A stretch of 57,878 nt of DNA from an uncultured Spartobacteria bacterium (GCA_903901425.1 CAIURC010000051.1:1-57878); one strand, 5' to 3'; positions 1 through 9,638 are shown, counted from the stretch's first letter. The notes: generated by a model not told the origin, from the sequence alone. Program-made: numbers and translations.

Positions 1-1297
1 CAAGGTCACCCACTGGCAACGCCATCAACTCGGGAAGTGTCCGCCCGTCAAACCGGTAACACAGTGTCCCGGGCTGGTACCGGCCGCCGCGGCATTCCGT
101 GCACGGAGCGTAGTTCCGGTACCGGCTCAGCAGAACGCGGACATGCATTTTGTACGACTTGCTCTCCAGCCAGTTGAAAAAACCCCGGACCCCGTACCAT
201 TCGCCGTCCCTCCAGAGCTCTTCCCCGGACACCCCGGGACGTTCCCCTTCCAAAACCCAGCGCTGGTCCGCCTCCGACAGTTTTTCAAACGGCGTCCGCA
301 CAGAAATCCCCCGTTTCCGGGCAGACCGGATCAGGTCGCGCTGGCATTCCTGACCGTTCTCAGTCTGGAAAGGCTTCACAACCCCGGCTTCCAGACTCAA
401 CCCGCGGTCCGGCACTGCCCGGTTGAGATCGATCTCGATGGTCCGTCCGAATCCGCGGCACTTTGGACACGCGCCGGCCGGGTGGTTGAAGCTGAACAAT
501 CCCGGAGAGGGCGGCACCAAGTCGACGCTGCACCCTGCGCAGTGCCAGCCTGTTGCGAACGCCCAAACCCGCTGCCCCGAACGGAGCCGCATCCGGCCTT
601 TGCCCATCCGCAGCGCCGCTTCGACCGCCTCCATCAGGCGCCCACGGTTCTCCTCACGCACCTCCACCCGGTCCTGAACCACCTCCAACTCGCGGCCCAG
701 ATCCCCCGTCAATTCCTCAGCCCGCACTGCTTTGCCGCCGATCCAGACCCGGAGATACCCCTGCCCAATCAGAAACCCGCGGAACTCCACCGGATCCGCC
801 CCAACCGGGACTGGAACCACAAAGCTCAGAAGCGCGGTCTCGCCCTCGGACACACCCACCCGGCCGTCCAAAAGCGCGGACACAATCCCGCCCGTTGTTT
901 CGGGCCGGACCACCCCCCCGCATTTTGGACACCGCCCCTCCGCCACCCGCGGCAGGAGCAACTTAAGATAGTCAGCAATCTCCGTGATGGTCCCCACCGT
1001 GGACCGGCTGGTTTTGACCGGATTGGCCTGCTCAATGGCAATCGCCGGGGGTATCCCCAGAATCTCGTCCACCTGCGGTTTGTCCATCCGCTCCAGAAAC
1101 TGACGGGTGTACGGCGAAAACGTCTCCACGTACCGCCGCTGGCCCTCGGCGTACACCGTATCGAACGCAAGACTCGATTTGCCGCTCCCGCTCGGTCCGG
1201 TGACCACGATCCATTTCCCCAAAGGCAACCGGAGATCGAACCCGCGCAGGTTGTTCTGGCGCGCACCTCGGATTTCGATGCAGCCCCCCGTGTTCAC
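1..1297 (-). CDS. uvrA: UvrA-type excinuclease ABC subunit A, N-terminal part (cut by window edge)
   Basis: UvrA is the damage-recognition ATPase of nucleotide excision repair. About 432 N-terminal codons of a family usually near 940 residues are present; the rest lies left of the window. Near the start are a P-loop, GPSGSGKSS, then YVETFSPYTRQFLERMDKP and a signature region reading KTSRSTVGTITE. Zinc-binding pairs follow: CPKC in the signature region, then CAGC and CPKC around FSFNHP, and CTEC near the truncated end. The start is taken as GTG at 1297 because GAGG lies 8 bases upstream; an in-frame GTG at 1318 lacks such a site. Canonical UvrA usually reads SHNPRSTVGT where this protein has KTSRSTVGT, so it may be a UvrA paralogue rather than the housekeeping copy. 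It is divergent from the lyase gene at 1539. Confidence 0.88.
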   Translation of the reverse strand, partial: MNTGGCIEIRGARQNNLRGFDLRLPLGKWIVVTGPSGSGKSSLAFDTVYAEGQRRYVETFSPYTRQFLERMDKPQVDEILGIPPAIAIEQANPVKTSRSTVGTITEIADYLKLLLPRVAEGRCPKCGGVVRPETTGGIVSALLDGRVGVSEGETALLSFVVPVPVGADPVEFRGFLIGQGYLRVWIGGKAVRAEELTGDLGRELEVVQDRVEVREENRGRLMEAVEAALRMGKGRMRLRSGQRVWAFATGWHCAGCSVDLVPPSPGLFSFNHPAGACPKCRGFGRTIEIDLNRAVPDRGLSLEAGVVKPFQTENGQECQRDLIRSARKRGISVRTPFEKLSEADQRWVLEGERPGVSGEELWRDGEWYGVRGFFNWLESKSYKMHVRVLLSRYRNYAPCTECRGGRYQPGTLCYRFDGRTLPELMALPVGDL

Positions 1298-1538
1298 TGT
1301 CTGAGCCTCATTTTTCACGTAGCCGCGAACCTCTACCCCGGACCCCGGAATTGCAATCCCGCAACCGACTGCAACGCCCCCCTTCCCGTCGGAAAAAAAG
1401 CCGCGCACACTTTCCCGGCGGATGTCTGCCAAAGACCCTGACCAGTTCCCTAGGCTCACAGCATCTCCGATTCGGAGTGAGGCAGGCATCCCATGTTTTG
1501 AAGTTTCTTCCATGAATGTTCCCATCTAACCTCAGTCT

Positions 1539-3824
1539 ATGGCCCAGCCCCCCCTCCTTGGCGCGACCATTTCCGGACTCGCCTTTCTCGCTCTTCACTC
1601 TTCCGATCTGGCTGGCGCACCCCCTGCCAAATGGAAGGGCTCACCCAACGCCCCATGGTCGGACGCCGCCTCTTGGGAGTCTGGCGTCCCGCTCACCGGG
1701 CAACCCGCTGCTCTTGAGGGAACCGCAGATGCCACGTTCACCGCAGACGCTCCCGGCCTGCTCAGTATCGACATTGGATCCAAACCCGGCTCGCGTTCGA
1801 CGCTCTCGGTTCAGGGCGGACACCTCGCCGCCCTCGAATTCATCCGGGTTGGCGAGTACCCGGGATCGCACGGGCGCCTGCTCCTGGACGGTGGAAGAAT
1901 CACCTCCACCGAACTCGGAATCGGTGGAATGAACGAGGGCGATGCGCCCGGCCGTGGATGTGAGGCGGAACTGGAAGTGCGCGGGGGAGTCCTCGCCACC
2001 CGTTACCTCATGCTGGGCTGGCGCAGAAACTCCACAGCCGTCCTGCGCGTGGTCGGATCGCGCCCCGCAGGAATCTACGTACTCAACACATTCAACTGCG
2101 CGCTTTCCCCAAAAAACACGGAGGGTGGGCCCCAGCTTGAATTCCAGCTCGACGCAAAAGGCGTCACACCCGTCACCCTCCTCTTTCCAGGCGAACCGTT
2201 ACGACTCGCCCGCAAGGGGGAAACCGGGAACTGCTCGCTCAAGGTCAGCCTTCTGGACACTCCGCCCGCGGGCGAAATCACTCTGGTGCGCAGTGCGGCT
2301 GCCACCGCTGGCACGTTTGTCGGACTCCCCGAAGGCGCTGCCGTCCGAGCCAGCAAGGGCGACCTGACTATCGAATGGAAACTTAGCTACCAAGGCGGTT
2401 CCACAAAGACCGATGTGGTACTCCGTGACCCACAGCTCATCTCGGGATCTGGTTCCGGAAAGCCATTCAGCGGCACAGCAAAAGCGAAGCCCCTGCCGCC
2501 CCCCGACATTCAGACCCTGCAGAACCAGTGGCTCCAGTTTTTAAAAGCCTGTCAGGATCCCAACACGCAGGGACCCATGCCCGTTCCCAGCCCAAAAACG
2601 CCACTCGCGTTTCCCGGCGCCGAGGGCTTTGGCGCTTTTGCCAAGGGCGGCCGGGGCGGAAAACTTTTGGTGGTCAGTTCCCTTGCCGATTCGGGCCCGG
2701 GCACGCTCCGGGAAGCGGTTGAAACCAAGGGCCCGCGCACGGTCGTGTTTGGCGTGGGGGGCGTCATCGAACTCCAAAAACCGCTTGTGATCCAGGAACC
2801 CTACCTCACCGTCGCAGGCCAGACGGCGCCCGGTGACGGCATCTGCCTGAAGGGCTCCCGCGACACCCTGACCCTGCGCGACACTCACGACGTGGTGATC
2901 CGCTTCCTCAGAGTCCGGACCGGGTACGGAGGCGATCAGGAATCCCAGAAGGGCGACTGCATCACCTGTTTGGGTTCCAAATCCTTTATACTGGACCACT
3001 GCTCCACTTCATGGGGCACGGACGAAACGCTCTCCTGCTCGGAGGGCTGCGACCTTTACACGGTACAATGGTGCATTCTCGCAGAGGCCCTGAACTTCGC
3101 AGGCCACTCCATGGCGTCCATTGCCGGCGGCGACCGCAGCTCCTGGCACCATAACCTCTTTGCCCATTGCAGGACGCGAAACCCCCGTTTCGCCGCCGGC
3201 AGCCGCTGCGATTTCCGCAACAACCTCATCTACGACTGGGGTGACACCTCCGGCTACGGCGACTTTGGCGCCATCAATTATGCGGGCAACTTCCTCAAGC
3301 CCGGCCCCTCGACCACCCAGAAACCACCCCGGTTCCTCAAACCGGACGGCATGGCGCTGCCCGGCACTCTCTTCTTGGACGGCAACTGGATGGAAGGTTC
3401 ACCCGACCTTGGCAAAGACAACCGCGCCGGCGCCGCCTTCGATCCCATGGCATTCGCACGCGCCGCCCATCCGTATCCGGCCGTGGAAACCCAACCGGCC
3501 AAACTTGCATCCGAACGGGTTCTCGCACTCGCCGGCGCCACGGTCCCCAGACGAGACGCGGTCGACGCCCGGCTGGTGTCCGAGGTCGGCTCGGCAAAAG
3601 GCAGCATCCCCAAGAAGGAGTCGGACGTGGGAGGCATTCCCTCGTATTCCTCCGGCCCGGCTCCAAAAGACAGCGACGGCGACGGAATCCCGGACACGTG
3701 GGAAACCGCCCACAAACTGCGTCCAGACGACCCCAGCGATGCGCTCCGCCTTTCCAGCGAAGGCTACACGGTCCTTGAGTATTACCTCAACGACCTTGCC
3801 CGGACCGCGCTCAAACGGCCCTAG
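1539..3824 (+). CDS. Secreted pectate lyase-like polysaccharide lyase
   Basis: This is a 761-residue exported protein. A hydrophobic N-terminal segment (residues about 8-27) looks like a signal peptide. Residues about 40-150 resemble the glycine-rich beta repeats common in PVC surface proteins. From about residue 356 (FPGAEGFGAFAKGGRGG) to about 650 is a right-handed beta-helix of the pectate lyase superfamily, with VIRFLRVRTG near 452 and the HCSTSWGTDETLS stretch near 490 typical of PL1-like enzymes. The C-terminus (about 708-720, KDSDGDGIPDTWE) is a thrombospondin type 3/dockerin-like calcium loop. Family knowledge suggests cleavage of pectin-like polyuronides, but the substrate cannot be read from sequence. 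The neighbouring isomerase remnant and AraC regulator fit a sugar-use context. There is no convincing ribosome site before the ATG. Confidence 0.85.
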   Translation: MAQPPLLGATISGLAFLALHSSDLAGAPPAKWKGSPNAPWSDAASWESGVPLTGQPAALEGTADATFTADAPGLLSIDIGSKPGSRSTLSVQGGHLAALEFIRVGEYPGSHGRLLLDGGRITSTELGIGGMNEGDAPGRGCEAELEVRGGVLATRYLMLGWRRNSTAVLRVVGSRPAGIYVLNTFNCALSPKNTEGGPQLEFQLDAKGVTPVTLLFPGEPLRLARKGETGNCSLKVSLLDTPPAGEITLVRSAAATAGTFVGLPEGAAVRASKGDLTIEWKLSYQGGSTKTDVVLRDPQLISGSGSGKPFSGTAKAKPLPPPDIQTLQNQWLQFLKACQDPNTQGPMPVPSPKTPLAFPGAEGFGAFAKGGRGGKLLVVSSLADSGPGTLREAVETKGPRTVVFGVGGVIELQKPLVIQEPYLTVAGQTAPGDGICLKGSRDTLTLRDTHDVVIRFLRVRTGYGGDQESQKGDCITCLGSKSFILDHCSTSWGTDETLSCSEGCDLYTVQWCILAEALNFAGHSMASIAGGDRSSWHHNLFAHCRTRNPRFAAGSRCDFRNNLIYDWGDTSGYGDFGAINYAGNFLKPGPSTTQKPPRFLKPDGMALPGTLFLDGNWMEGSPDLGKDNRAGAAFDPMAFARAAHPYPAVETQPAKLASERVLALAGATVPRRDAVDARLVSEVGSAKGSIPKKESDVGGIPSYSSGPAPKDSDGDGIPDTWETAHKLRPDDPSDALRLSSEGYTVLEYYLNDLARTALKRP

Positions 3825-3888
3825 AACTCGCCCGGGCTGGATCCGGAACGCTTTTGCCTCCCCCAACCCCACCACGGAAGAGCGGCTA

Positions 3889-4545
3889 TTAGAACGTATC
3901 GACGGCGCGGTACGCCTCAATCACAGCCCGTTCCCCGTCCATGCCCGGCTTGGAGTTGCCGTGCTCCATTCCGATCACGCCCTTGTACCCCTTTTTGGCA
4001 ATGTGCCCAAACACGTTCCGGTAATTCACCTCGCCCGTGCCGGGTTCCTTCCGGCCGGGATTGTCTCCAGACTGGATGTAGGCGATTTCGTCCCAGCAGG
4101 CGTCAAGGCCCGGAATCAGGTTTCCGCCGCTGATCTGTTGATGGTAGAGGTCAAAGAGAATCTTGCAGGAAGGACTGTTGACGGCTTTGCACAGCGCATA
4201 CGCCTGGTCCGTGGACCGCAGGAAAACGCCCCCGTGGTTGGTCTGCCAGTTCAGCGGTTCCAGCACCATCACCAGTTTGTGTGGTTCCAAGCGGGCACTC
4301 AACCGGCGCAGCAACTCGATCGCGTTTGCCGTCTGGTGGTTTTCAGAAAGACGCGGCCCGCCATACGGGTTCCACTTCGGATCGTCCTTGTGCTGTTGAT
4401 CCACTGAACCGGGCACCACCGTCATCCACCGTGCCCGGACCCGCCGGGCCACGTCCACCGATTCCGCAACCACCTGCTCGATCTCTTTCCAGCCCGCCTC
4501 GTCCTTCCGAACAAAGGTGGGTTTGTCAAAGCTGCCGTACGCCAC
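3889..4545 (-). pseudogene. 5'-truncated hydroxypyruvate isomerase-like TIM-barrel protein
   Basis: The 218-codon frame matches the C-terminal two thirds of the xylose-isomerase-like TIM-barrel (hydroxypyruvate isomerase-type) family. Recognisable segments are RWMTVVPG, VMVLEPLN, CKILFDLYHQQ, GDNPGRKEPGTGEVNYRN and GVIGMEHGNS, which carry the usual acidic and histidine metal ligands. Family members are normally about 300 residues, with an export signal and two or three more barrel strands before the point corresponding to VFVAYGSFDKP. Here a TAA stop lies four codons before the only usable start (GTG 4545), and neither of the other minus-strand frames upstream continues the family sequence. 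A GGAGG lies 17 bases before the GTG, too far to be a normal ribosome site. I read it as a remnant; a divergent short protein is the alternative. Confidence 0.6.
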
Positions 4546-4750
4546 AAAGACCCGATCTTATTCCTCCGGATCCATGCTCTGGGCATCCCCCGAGACATGG
4601 GACTTTTAAGGAATTTCTTCCTCAAAGAACTCCGCCTCTCCGCGGATCTTCAATGGGGTGAGAAGCAACTCCCGCAGGATCCAATCGAGAGGCCCGGGCC
4701 GGATTTGAGTCCTGCTTTCCCACCTCCACACCCCTCACCCCACCCGGCCC
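4546..4750. other. Gap between the isomerase remnant and araC-type gene
   Basis: This is where the missing N-terminal coding part of the isomerase would be expected on the minus strand. I find only a 41-codon minus-strand frame (4606-4731) that matches nothing I recognise, and no clear promoter. The stretch is probably decayed coding sequence plus the promoter region of the plus-strand regulator. Confidence 0.4.
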
Positions 4751-5656
4751 ATGGACCCCACCCATTCTGTCTCCGAATCCCCGGAATCGGCCGATCAACG
4801 ACCGCTAGGGACCCTGATTGAGGCGGTGCGCAGTTCAGCCGCGGATCGGAGGGAATGGCTTTCCGAAGCCCCCGTGGTGGCGGCCCTTGAAGCCCTGGGC
4901 ATCGCGCACACCGGACTCATCTCGGCCCCCGCTCCATACCGGATCCTGCGGTCCACGCTGCCGAACGCCTATTTCATCGCCACGGTGTCCGGGGTTGGAC
5001 GCGTGTTCCTGGAAGGCGAATGGCGGGAATGTCCGCCGGGCCATGCAGTGCTTCTGATGCCCGGAGTGCTCAACGCATTTGAATCGCTTCCGGGCGCCCC
5101 CTGGCAACACTGCTGGGTTCGGATGCGGGCGCACTCCAAGGTTTCCCTTGGGCCGATCGACCGGATGCAAATCGTCAGCCCGTGGAACCCGGCGCCCCTG
5201 CGCCATGCCATTCTCGGCCTCAGAGAGGCAGCTCTCAACCACTCCGCGCCGGCGCTCCTCGAAAAATGGGCGGATCTGGTCCTTCAATCCGTGGTCGCAT
5301 TCTCCCAGAAAACCGATGCCGATCCGAGGCTGGTCCGGCTCTGGGACGCTGTTTCCGAGAATTTGGCCCGGCCATGGACTTTGGAGGAAATGTCCCGGGT
5401 GGCGGCATTGAGCCCGGAACATGTTCGCCGCCTGTCGAAATCGGCGACGGGCCGTTCCCCGCGTTCCCAACTCACAGCGCTGCGGATGCAACGGGCCACG
5501 CAGCTACTCCGGAACCCGGCGCTGAGTCTGGGTCAGATCGCGGAGGCGGTGGGATACGCCAGTCCGTTTGCTTTTTCGACGGCATTCAAAAAGACAGTGG
5601 GTTATTCGCCCTCAACCTACACCGGCCGGAACCCCGTCCAGGGATGCCCGTTCTGA
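4751..5656 (+). CDS. AraC-family transcriptional regulator
   Basis: This 301-residue protein has the two-part AraC layout. Residues about 55-150 form a cupin-like sensor region (YFIATVSGVGRVFLEGEW, then a CPPGHAVLLMPG turn). Residues about 200-290 hold two helix-turn-helix motifs, ending in the family signature with IAEAVGYASPFAFSTAFKK and GYSPSTY. Such proteins bind DNA directly and usually respond to a sugar or related metabolite, often controlling adjacent genes. It lies between the pectate-lyase/isomerase block and the DUF1592/DUF1552 pair, so either could be a target; that is inference. The effector is unknown. Confidence 0.88.
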   Translation: MDPTHSVSESPESADQRPLGTLIEAVRSSAADRREWLSEAPVVAALEALGIAHTGLISAPAPYRILRSTLPNAYFIATVSGVGRVFLEGEWRECPPGHAVLLMPGVLNAFESLPGAPWQHCWVRMRAHSKVSLGPIDRMQIVSPWNPAPLRHAILGLREAALNHSAPALLEKWADLVLQSVVAFSQKTDADPRLVRLWDAVSENLARPWTLEEMSRVAALSPEHVRRLSKSATGRSPRSQLTALRMQRATQLLRNPALSLGQIAEAVGYASPFAFSTAFKKTVGYSPSTYTGRNPVQGCPF

Positions 5657-5715
5657 AAATGCATCTGCTCGTTCCGGGTATGGCTTCTTGCAGGGCAATG
5701 CGGTAGGTTTTGGGA

Positions 5716-8346
5716 ATGGCTTACCGCCCGTCTCCCCAGACCCCGGTGCAATCCCGAATGCTTGTGCCCAAATTGACCGTCTGGCTCACCCTGGTCGTTT
5801 TTCCCGGAATCGCCCCCGGTGCCGGCGTGTCAGCCTCAGCCCCGGCCCAGATTGAATCCTGCCTCGACTGCCATGACTCAGGCACCAAGAAGGGCGGCCT
5901 CGACCTTTCCTCAGTGCCTTTTGACCTCCACTCTGTGGCGCTCCGGGACCGTTGGATCCGGGTCTATGACCGTGTTTTGAAAGGAGAGATGCCGCCCAAA
6001 CGCGAGGATTTGGCCGATCCCGACCGGGCCCTTCTCCTCAACTCCCTCCATGCATCTCTCCTCGAAGCCGACTCCCGGGACGTGACCTTGAACGGACGCG
6101 GCCCCGTTCGGAGGCTGACCCGGAACGAGTTTCAGCAAAATCTCCGGGACCTCTTTCAAATGCCGGACTTGGACATCCGCGACCTGCTGCCAGAAGACCG
6201 GGAGGGACACCGGTTCAACAAAACCTCCGGGATGCTGGAAATGTCGCGGGTACAGTTGAACGCGTATCTGGATGCGGCGGAAGCCGCGCTGCGGGCCGCG
6301 CGAGTCACCGAACCCGCCTCCCCGCCACAGATCAAAAAACGGATCGTGGGAACTGATCTCTTCCCTGGCACGGCCACTTTTGGCAACCGCGAATCGATGT
6401 TTTTTGCCCGAAACAACGTTTGGATCAACTGGGACGTTCCCGGGGACAAATCCAAACCCGTCGACGCCAAATCCAAAGCCAAGGCGGCCAAAGCCCGCAT
6501 GGACGAAGCGGTGCGAAAGGCGGCCACTGACGAGACCGTGGAGCTGGCCCTGTTCAGGTCAGCCAGTTGGCCCTACACAGGGTACCCGAAGGGTTCCACC
6601 GTGCCCGTGTCGGGCCGGTACAGGGTGCGTTTTTCCGCGCGGGCCGTCCTGCAGCAGCCGGGCTATAAGCTGATCCCCGCAACCCAACCGGTGCCGATGA
6701 CGTTCCGGACCCGGAAACCTGCCGGGGCGGACATCATCAACGAGGTCCGGGCCGAGGGCGGGATCTTGGACATTCTGCCGGAACAGAAGGTGTACGAAAC
6801 GGTGCTGCGGATGAAGGCGGGAGAGGCATTTGAATACAGCCTTTTGGGGTTGCCCATGCCGCTGGCCCAAAACCCGAACGGTTCGGCTCCCACCTACCGG
6901 TATCCCCCTTTCCCCGAGGGCGGCCAACCCGGCATTGCCTACCAGTGGGTGGAGTTCGAAGGCCCGTTGCCGCCCGAATCCTGGCCCCCTGCGTCCCACC
7001 GCGTTCTGTTCGACTCGGTCACCACGCCGCCCAGCAATCCGCGGGAGGAGGCCATCCGCCTTCTGCACCGGTTTATTTCCACCGCAGCCCGCGAATCCCT
7101 CCCCGACAGCGCGCTGAAGCCCTTCGAACACTTGGTGCTCAAACGGCTGGAGTCCGGCAGCGCGTTTGAAGACGCCCTTCTTGCAGGCTACCAAGCGTTC
7201 CTCACCTCCCCCCATTTTCTCTATCTCCGGGAGCCGCGCTCCCAATCCGATCAGTTTGCCGTTGCCGGACGACTTTCCCATTTCCTGACCGAAAGCCGGC
7301 CCGACCCCGCTCTCCTGAAAGCGGCTTCCCAAAACCGCCTCAGTTCCCCAGAAACGCTCCGGTCCGAGACGCTCCGCCTCATCCAGAGCCCTGAATTCGA
7401 GCGGTTTGTCCAAAACTTCACGGATTACTGGCTTTCCCTGCGCCATGTGCGCCGCGACGACCCCGATGTCCGGATCTTTCCGGAGTACAGGTTTGACGAG
7501 TATCTGGTGGAAAGTTTGGAGCGGGAATCGCGCGAGTTTTTCACCCTGCTGATCCGGGAAAACTTGCCCGCCGCGTCTTTGGTCCAGTCGGACTTTGTGT
7601 TGGCCAATGACCGTCTGGCCCAGCACTACCATCTGCCCCCTCTGCCGGGCTCGGCTTTGCGGAAAGTCCCGGTACCTGCCGGCTCGCCTTACGGCGGCAT
7701 TCTGACCCAGGGCGCCGTGCTAAAAGTGAGCGCCACCGGTTCGTCCACCTCCCCGGTGATCCGCGGGGCTTGGGTGACCGAACGGCTTCTCGGGCAGCCG
7801 CCGCCACCCCCGCCTCCCAGCGTTCCCGCGGTCGAGCCCGATATCCGCGGGGCAAAAACCATCCGCGACCTGCTCGCGCTGCACACCAAATCCGAGAGCT
7901 GTGCAACCTGCCACGCAAAATTTGATCCCTACGGTGTTGCCTTGGAGAATTTTGACGTCCTCGGAGGTTGGCGCAGCCGGTACCGCGGACTCGAGGAAGG
8001 CGAAGCCGTCTCGGGAGTCGACCGAGCTGGACACGATTTCCGGCACACCCTGTCCGCACCCGTCGACCCCGCAGGCCGGCTCCCAGACGGCCGGACATTT
8101 TCCAACATCCACGATCTCAAAACGCAACTCGCCTCCAATCCGCGCCCTCTCGCCAAAAACCTGCTGCACCAGTTCACCGTCTACGCCACCGGAACCCCGG
8201 TCCGTTTTTCGGACCGGGCGGAAATTGAAGCGCTGCTCGACGCCTGTGCTCCGGGTGGCTACCGGGTGCGGGACCTGCTCCTTGCGTTGGTTTGCAGCCC
8301 AGTGTTTCGGGGTCCCAGCCCGGATGTCATCGCCTCTCACCCATGA
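5716..8346 (+). CDS. DUF1587/DUF1592/DUF1588/DUF1585 cytochrome c-like protein
   Basis: This is a large exported protein of the planctomycete-type cytochrome family. A CxxCH haem-attachment motif (CLDCH, about residue 49) follows a signal-like stretch, and a second CxxCH (CATCH, about residue 729) sits in the DUF1588 segment CATCHAKFDPYGVALENFD. In between are DUF1587 (RRLTRNEFQQNLRDLF), DUF1592 (HFLTESRPDP, FTDYWLSLR) and a proline-rich spacer; DUF1585 is near the end. Two covalent haems are therefore plausible, but the catalytic role of the family is not established. The start is uncertain: ATG 5716 is used here, but ATG 5758 places the hydrophobic segment closer to the N-terminus. The stop overlaps the next start as ATGA, so the two genes are very likely co-translated. 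Confidence 0.87.
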   Translation: MAYRPSPQTPVQSRMLVPKLTVWLTLVVFPGIAPGAGVSASAPAQIESCLDCHDSGTKKGGLDLSSVPFDLHSVALRDRWIRVYDRVLKGEMPPKREDLADPDRALLLNSLHASLLEADSRDVTLNGRGPVRRLTRNEFQQNLRDLFQMPDLDIRDLLPEDREGHRFNKTSGMLEMSRVQLNAYLDAAEAALRAARVTEPASPPQIKKRIVGTDLFPGTATFGNRESMFFARNNVWINWDVPGDKSKPVDAKSKAKAAKARMDEAVRKAATDETVELALFRSASWPYTGYPKGSTVPVSGRYRVRFSARAVLQQPGYKLIPATQPVPMTFRTRKPAGADIINEVRAEGGILDILPEQKVYETVLRMKAGEAFEYSLLGLPMPLAQNPNGSAPTYRYPPFPEGGQPGIAYQWVEFEGPLPPESWPPASHRVLFDSVTTPPSNPREEAIRLLHRFISTAARESLPDSALKPFEHLVLKRLESGSAFEDALLAGYQAFLTSPHFLYLREPRSQSDQFAVAGRLSHFLTESRPDPALLKAASQNRLSSPETLRSETLRLIQSPEFERFVQNFTDYWLSLRHVRRDDPDVRIFPEYRFDEYLVESLERESREFFTLLIRENLPAASLVQSDFVLANDRLAQHYHLPPLPGSALRKVPVPAGSPYGGILTQGAVLKVSATGSSTSPVIRGAWVTERLLGQPPPPPPPSVPAVEPDIRGAKTIRDLLALHTKSESCATCHAKFDPYGVALENFDVLGGWRSRYRGLEEGEAVSGVDRAGHDFRHTLSAPVDPAGRLPDGRTFSNIHDLKTQLASNPRPLAKNLLHQFTVYATGTPVRFSDRAEIEALLDACAPGGYRVRDLLLALVCSPVFRGPSPDVIASHP

Positions 8347-9638
8347 ACGCTCCCTATACTGTCCGACCTCTTTCGCGGCGCCGTTTTCTACGGAGCGCCG
8401 GAGCCTTGGTTGCCCTTCCGCTTCTGGAAGCATTTCGTCCCGCCTTTGCGCGTTCCCCGGAGGAACCGCGCCGGCTGCTGGTGGTTTCCAACAACCTCGG
8501 GTTTCTTCCAAAACCCATTCTCCCCAAAAACACGGGGCAGGGCTACGCACTTCCGCCCACACTGGCTCCTTTGGAAGACATCCGTTCGCGGTTCACATTC
8601 CTGTCCGGCGTTTCCCACCCGGATGTGAACGGAGGACACAGCGCAGAAAACTGTTTTCTGACTGCCGCCCGTGGTCCCACCAAGAGCGGGTTCCGCAACC
8701 AGATCTCCCTGGACCAATTTGCTGCGGAGAAACTGGGTCCCCTCACCCGGTTTTCCTCGCTCAACCTCGGGGTGAACATCGACAAAGCCAACCGGAGCCT
8801 GTCCTGGACACGGGACGGCGTCCTGCTCCCTGCGGAAGACAACGCGCTGTCGCTTTTCCGGCGAATGTTTGTCCAAGGCAACCCGGAGGAGGTTCAGGCG
8901 CAGCTCCGCCGGATCGAGGAACGGGGTTCGGTCCTGGACTCGCTCACGGAGAACACGCGCGAATTCTCCAGCCAACTCGGTGCCGGCGACCGGTCCCGGC
9001 TTGACCAGTACCTGACTTCGGTCCGGGAAGTGGAGCAACGGCTGCAGTCGGCGCGGGAATGGGAACTGCGCCCAAAACCGGTCACCGCGCATCCCGAACC
9101 GGTCGACATCGCCGACAAGAAGCGGATTTTTGAAAAGCTGGATCTGATGCTTGAGATGGCCGAACTGGCTTTTGAATCGGATTCCACGCGGATCGTGACC
9201 CTGATGGTGGACGCGTTTGCGACGCCCGCCTTCCAGATTGACGCCAGCAAGGCCACCACCGAGGGCTACCACGGGCTCAGCCACCATGGTCAGGCCGAGG
9301 AAAAAGTCCGGCAACTGGCCGAAGCCGACCGTCAACAGATGGTGCTCTTCCGAAAGCGGGTCCTGAGTCTGGCGGCGAAATCCGAGTCTGGAGTCCCGCT
9401 TCTGGACCGCACGCTTTTCCTCTTTGGCACCAACATGGGCGACGCCAACACCCACGACAACACCAACCTGCCCGTCCTACTTGCCGGAGGCGGTCTTAAA
9501 CACGGAGCCCATCACGCGTTCAAGCACGACAACAACCTGCCTCTTTCCAATCTCTTTGTAACGCTGCTCCAGCGCCTCGGAGTGCCCGCTGAATCGTTCG
9601 GTTCCAGCACCGGCTCCCTCAACCATCTCCTAGTGTAA
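8343..9638 (+). CDS. DUF1552 Tat-exported protein
   Basis: This 431-residue DUF1552 protein begins with a strong twin-arginine signal (SRRRFLRSAG, residues 11-20, then a hydrophobic run). That settles the start at ATG 8343 even though the frame is open further upstream. Family-type segments include FLSGVSHPDVNGGHS, SLDQFAAEKLG, SDSTRIVTLMVDAF, GYHGLSHHGQ, and near the end FLFGTNMGDANTHDNTNLPVLLAGG. Related domains belong to the alkaline-phosphatase/sulfatase-like fold group, but the activity of DUF1552 is unknown. It overlaps the preceding DUF1592 gene by 4 bases. This pairing recurs in Planctomycetes and Verrucomicrobia, which suggests a joint periplasmic role. Tat export implies folding, perhaps with a cofactor, in the cytoplasm. 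Confidence 0.9.
   Translation: MNAPYTVRPLSRRRFLRSAGALVALPLLEAFRPAFARSPEEPRRLLVVSNNLGFLPKPILPKNTGQGYALPPTLAPLEDIRSRFTFLSGVSHPDVNGGHSAENCFLTAARGPTKSGFRNQISLDQFAAEKLGPLTRFSSLNLGVNIDKANRSLSWTRDGVLLPAEDNALSLFRRMFVQGNPEEVQAQLRRIEERGSVLDSLTENTREFSSQLGAGDRSRLDQYLTSVREVEQRLQSAREWELRPKPVTAHPEPVDIADKKRIFEKLDLMLEMAELAFESDSTRIVTLMVDAFATPAFQIDASKATTEGYHGLSHHGQAEEKVRQLAEADRQQMVLFRKRVLSLAAKSESGVPLLDRTLFLFGTNMGDANTHDNTNLPVLLAGGGLKHGAHHAFKHDNNLPLSNLFVTLLQRLGVPAESFGSSTGSLNHLLV

Noticed and set aside
143-1441. Long plus-strand open frame of 432 codons
   Set aside because: It lies antisense to the uvrA coding frame, is rich in Pro, Arg and His as expected of a GC-rich shadow, and matches nothing.
4606-4731. 41-codon minus-strand frame upstream of the isomerase remnant
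   Set aside because: It does not continue the isomerase family sequence, has no ribosome site and is too short to support.
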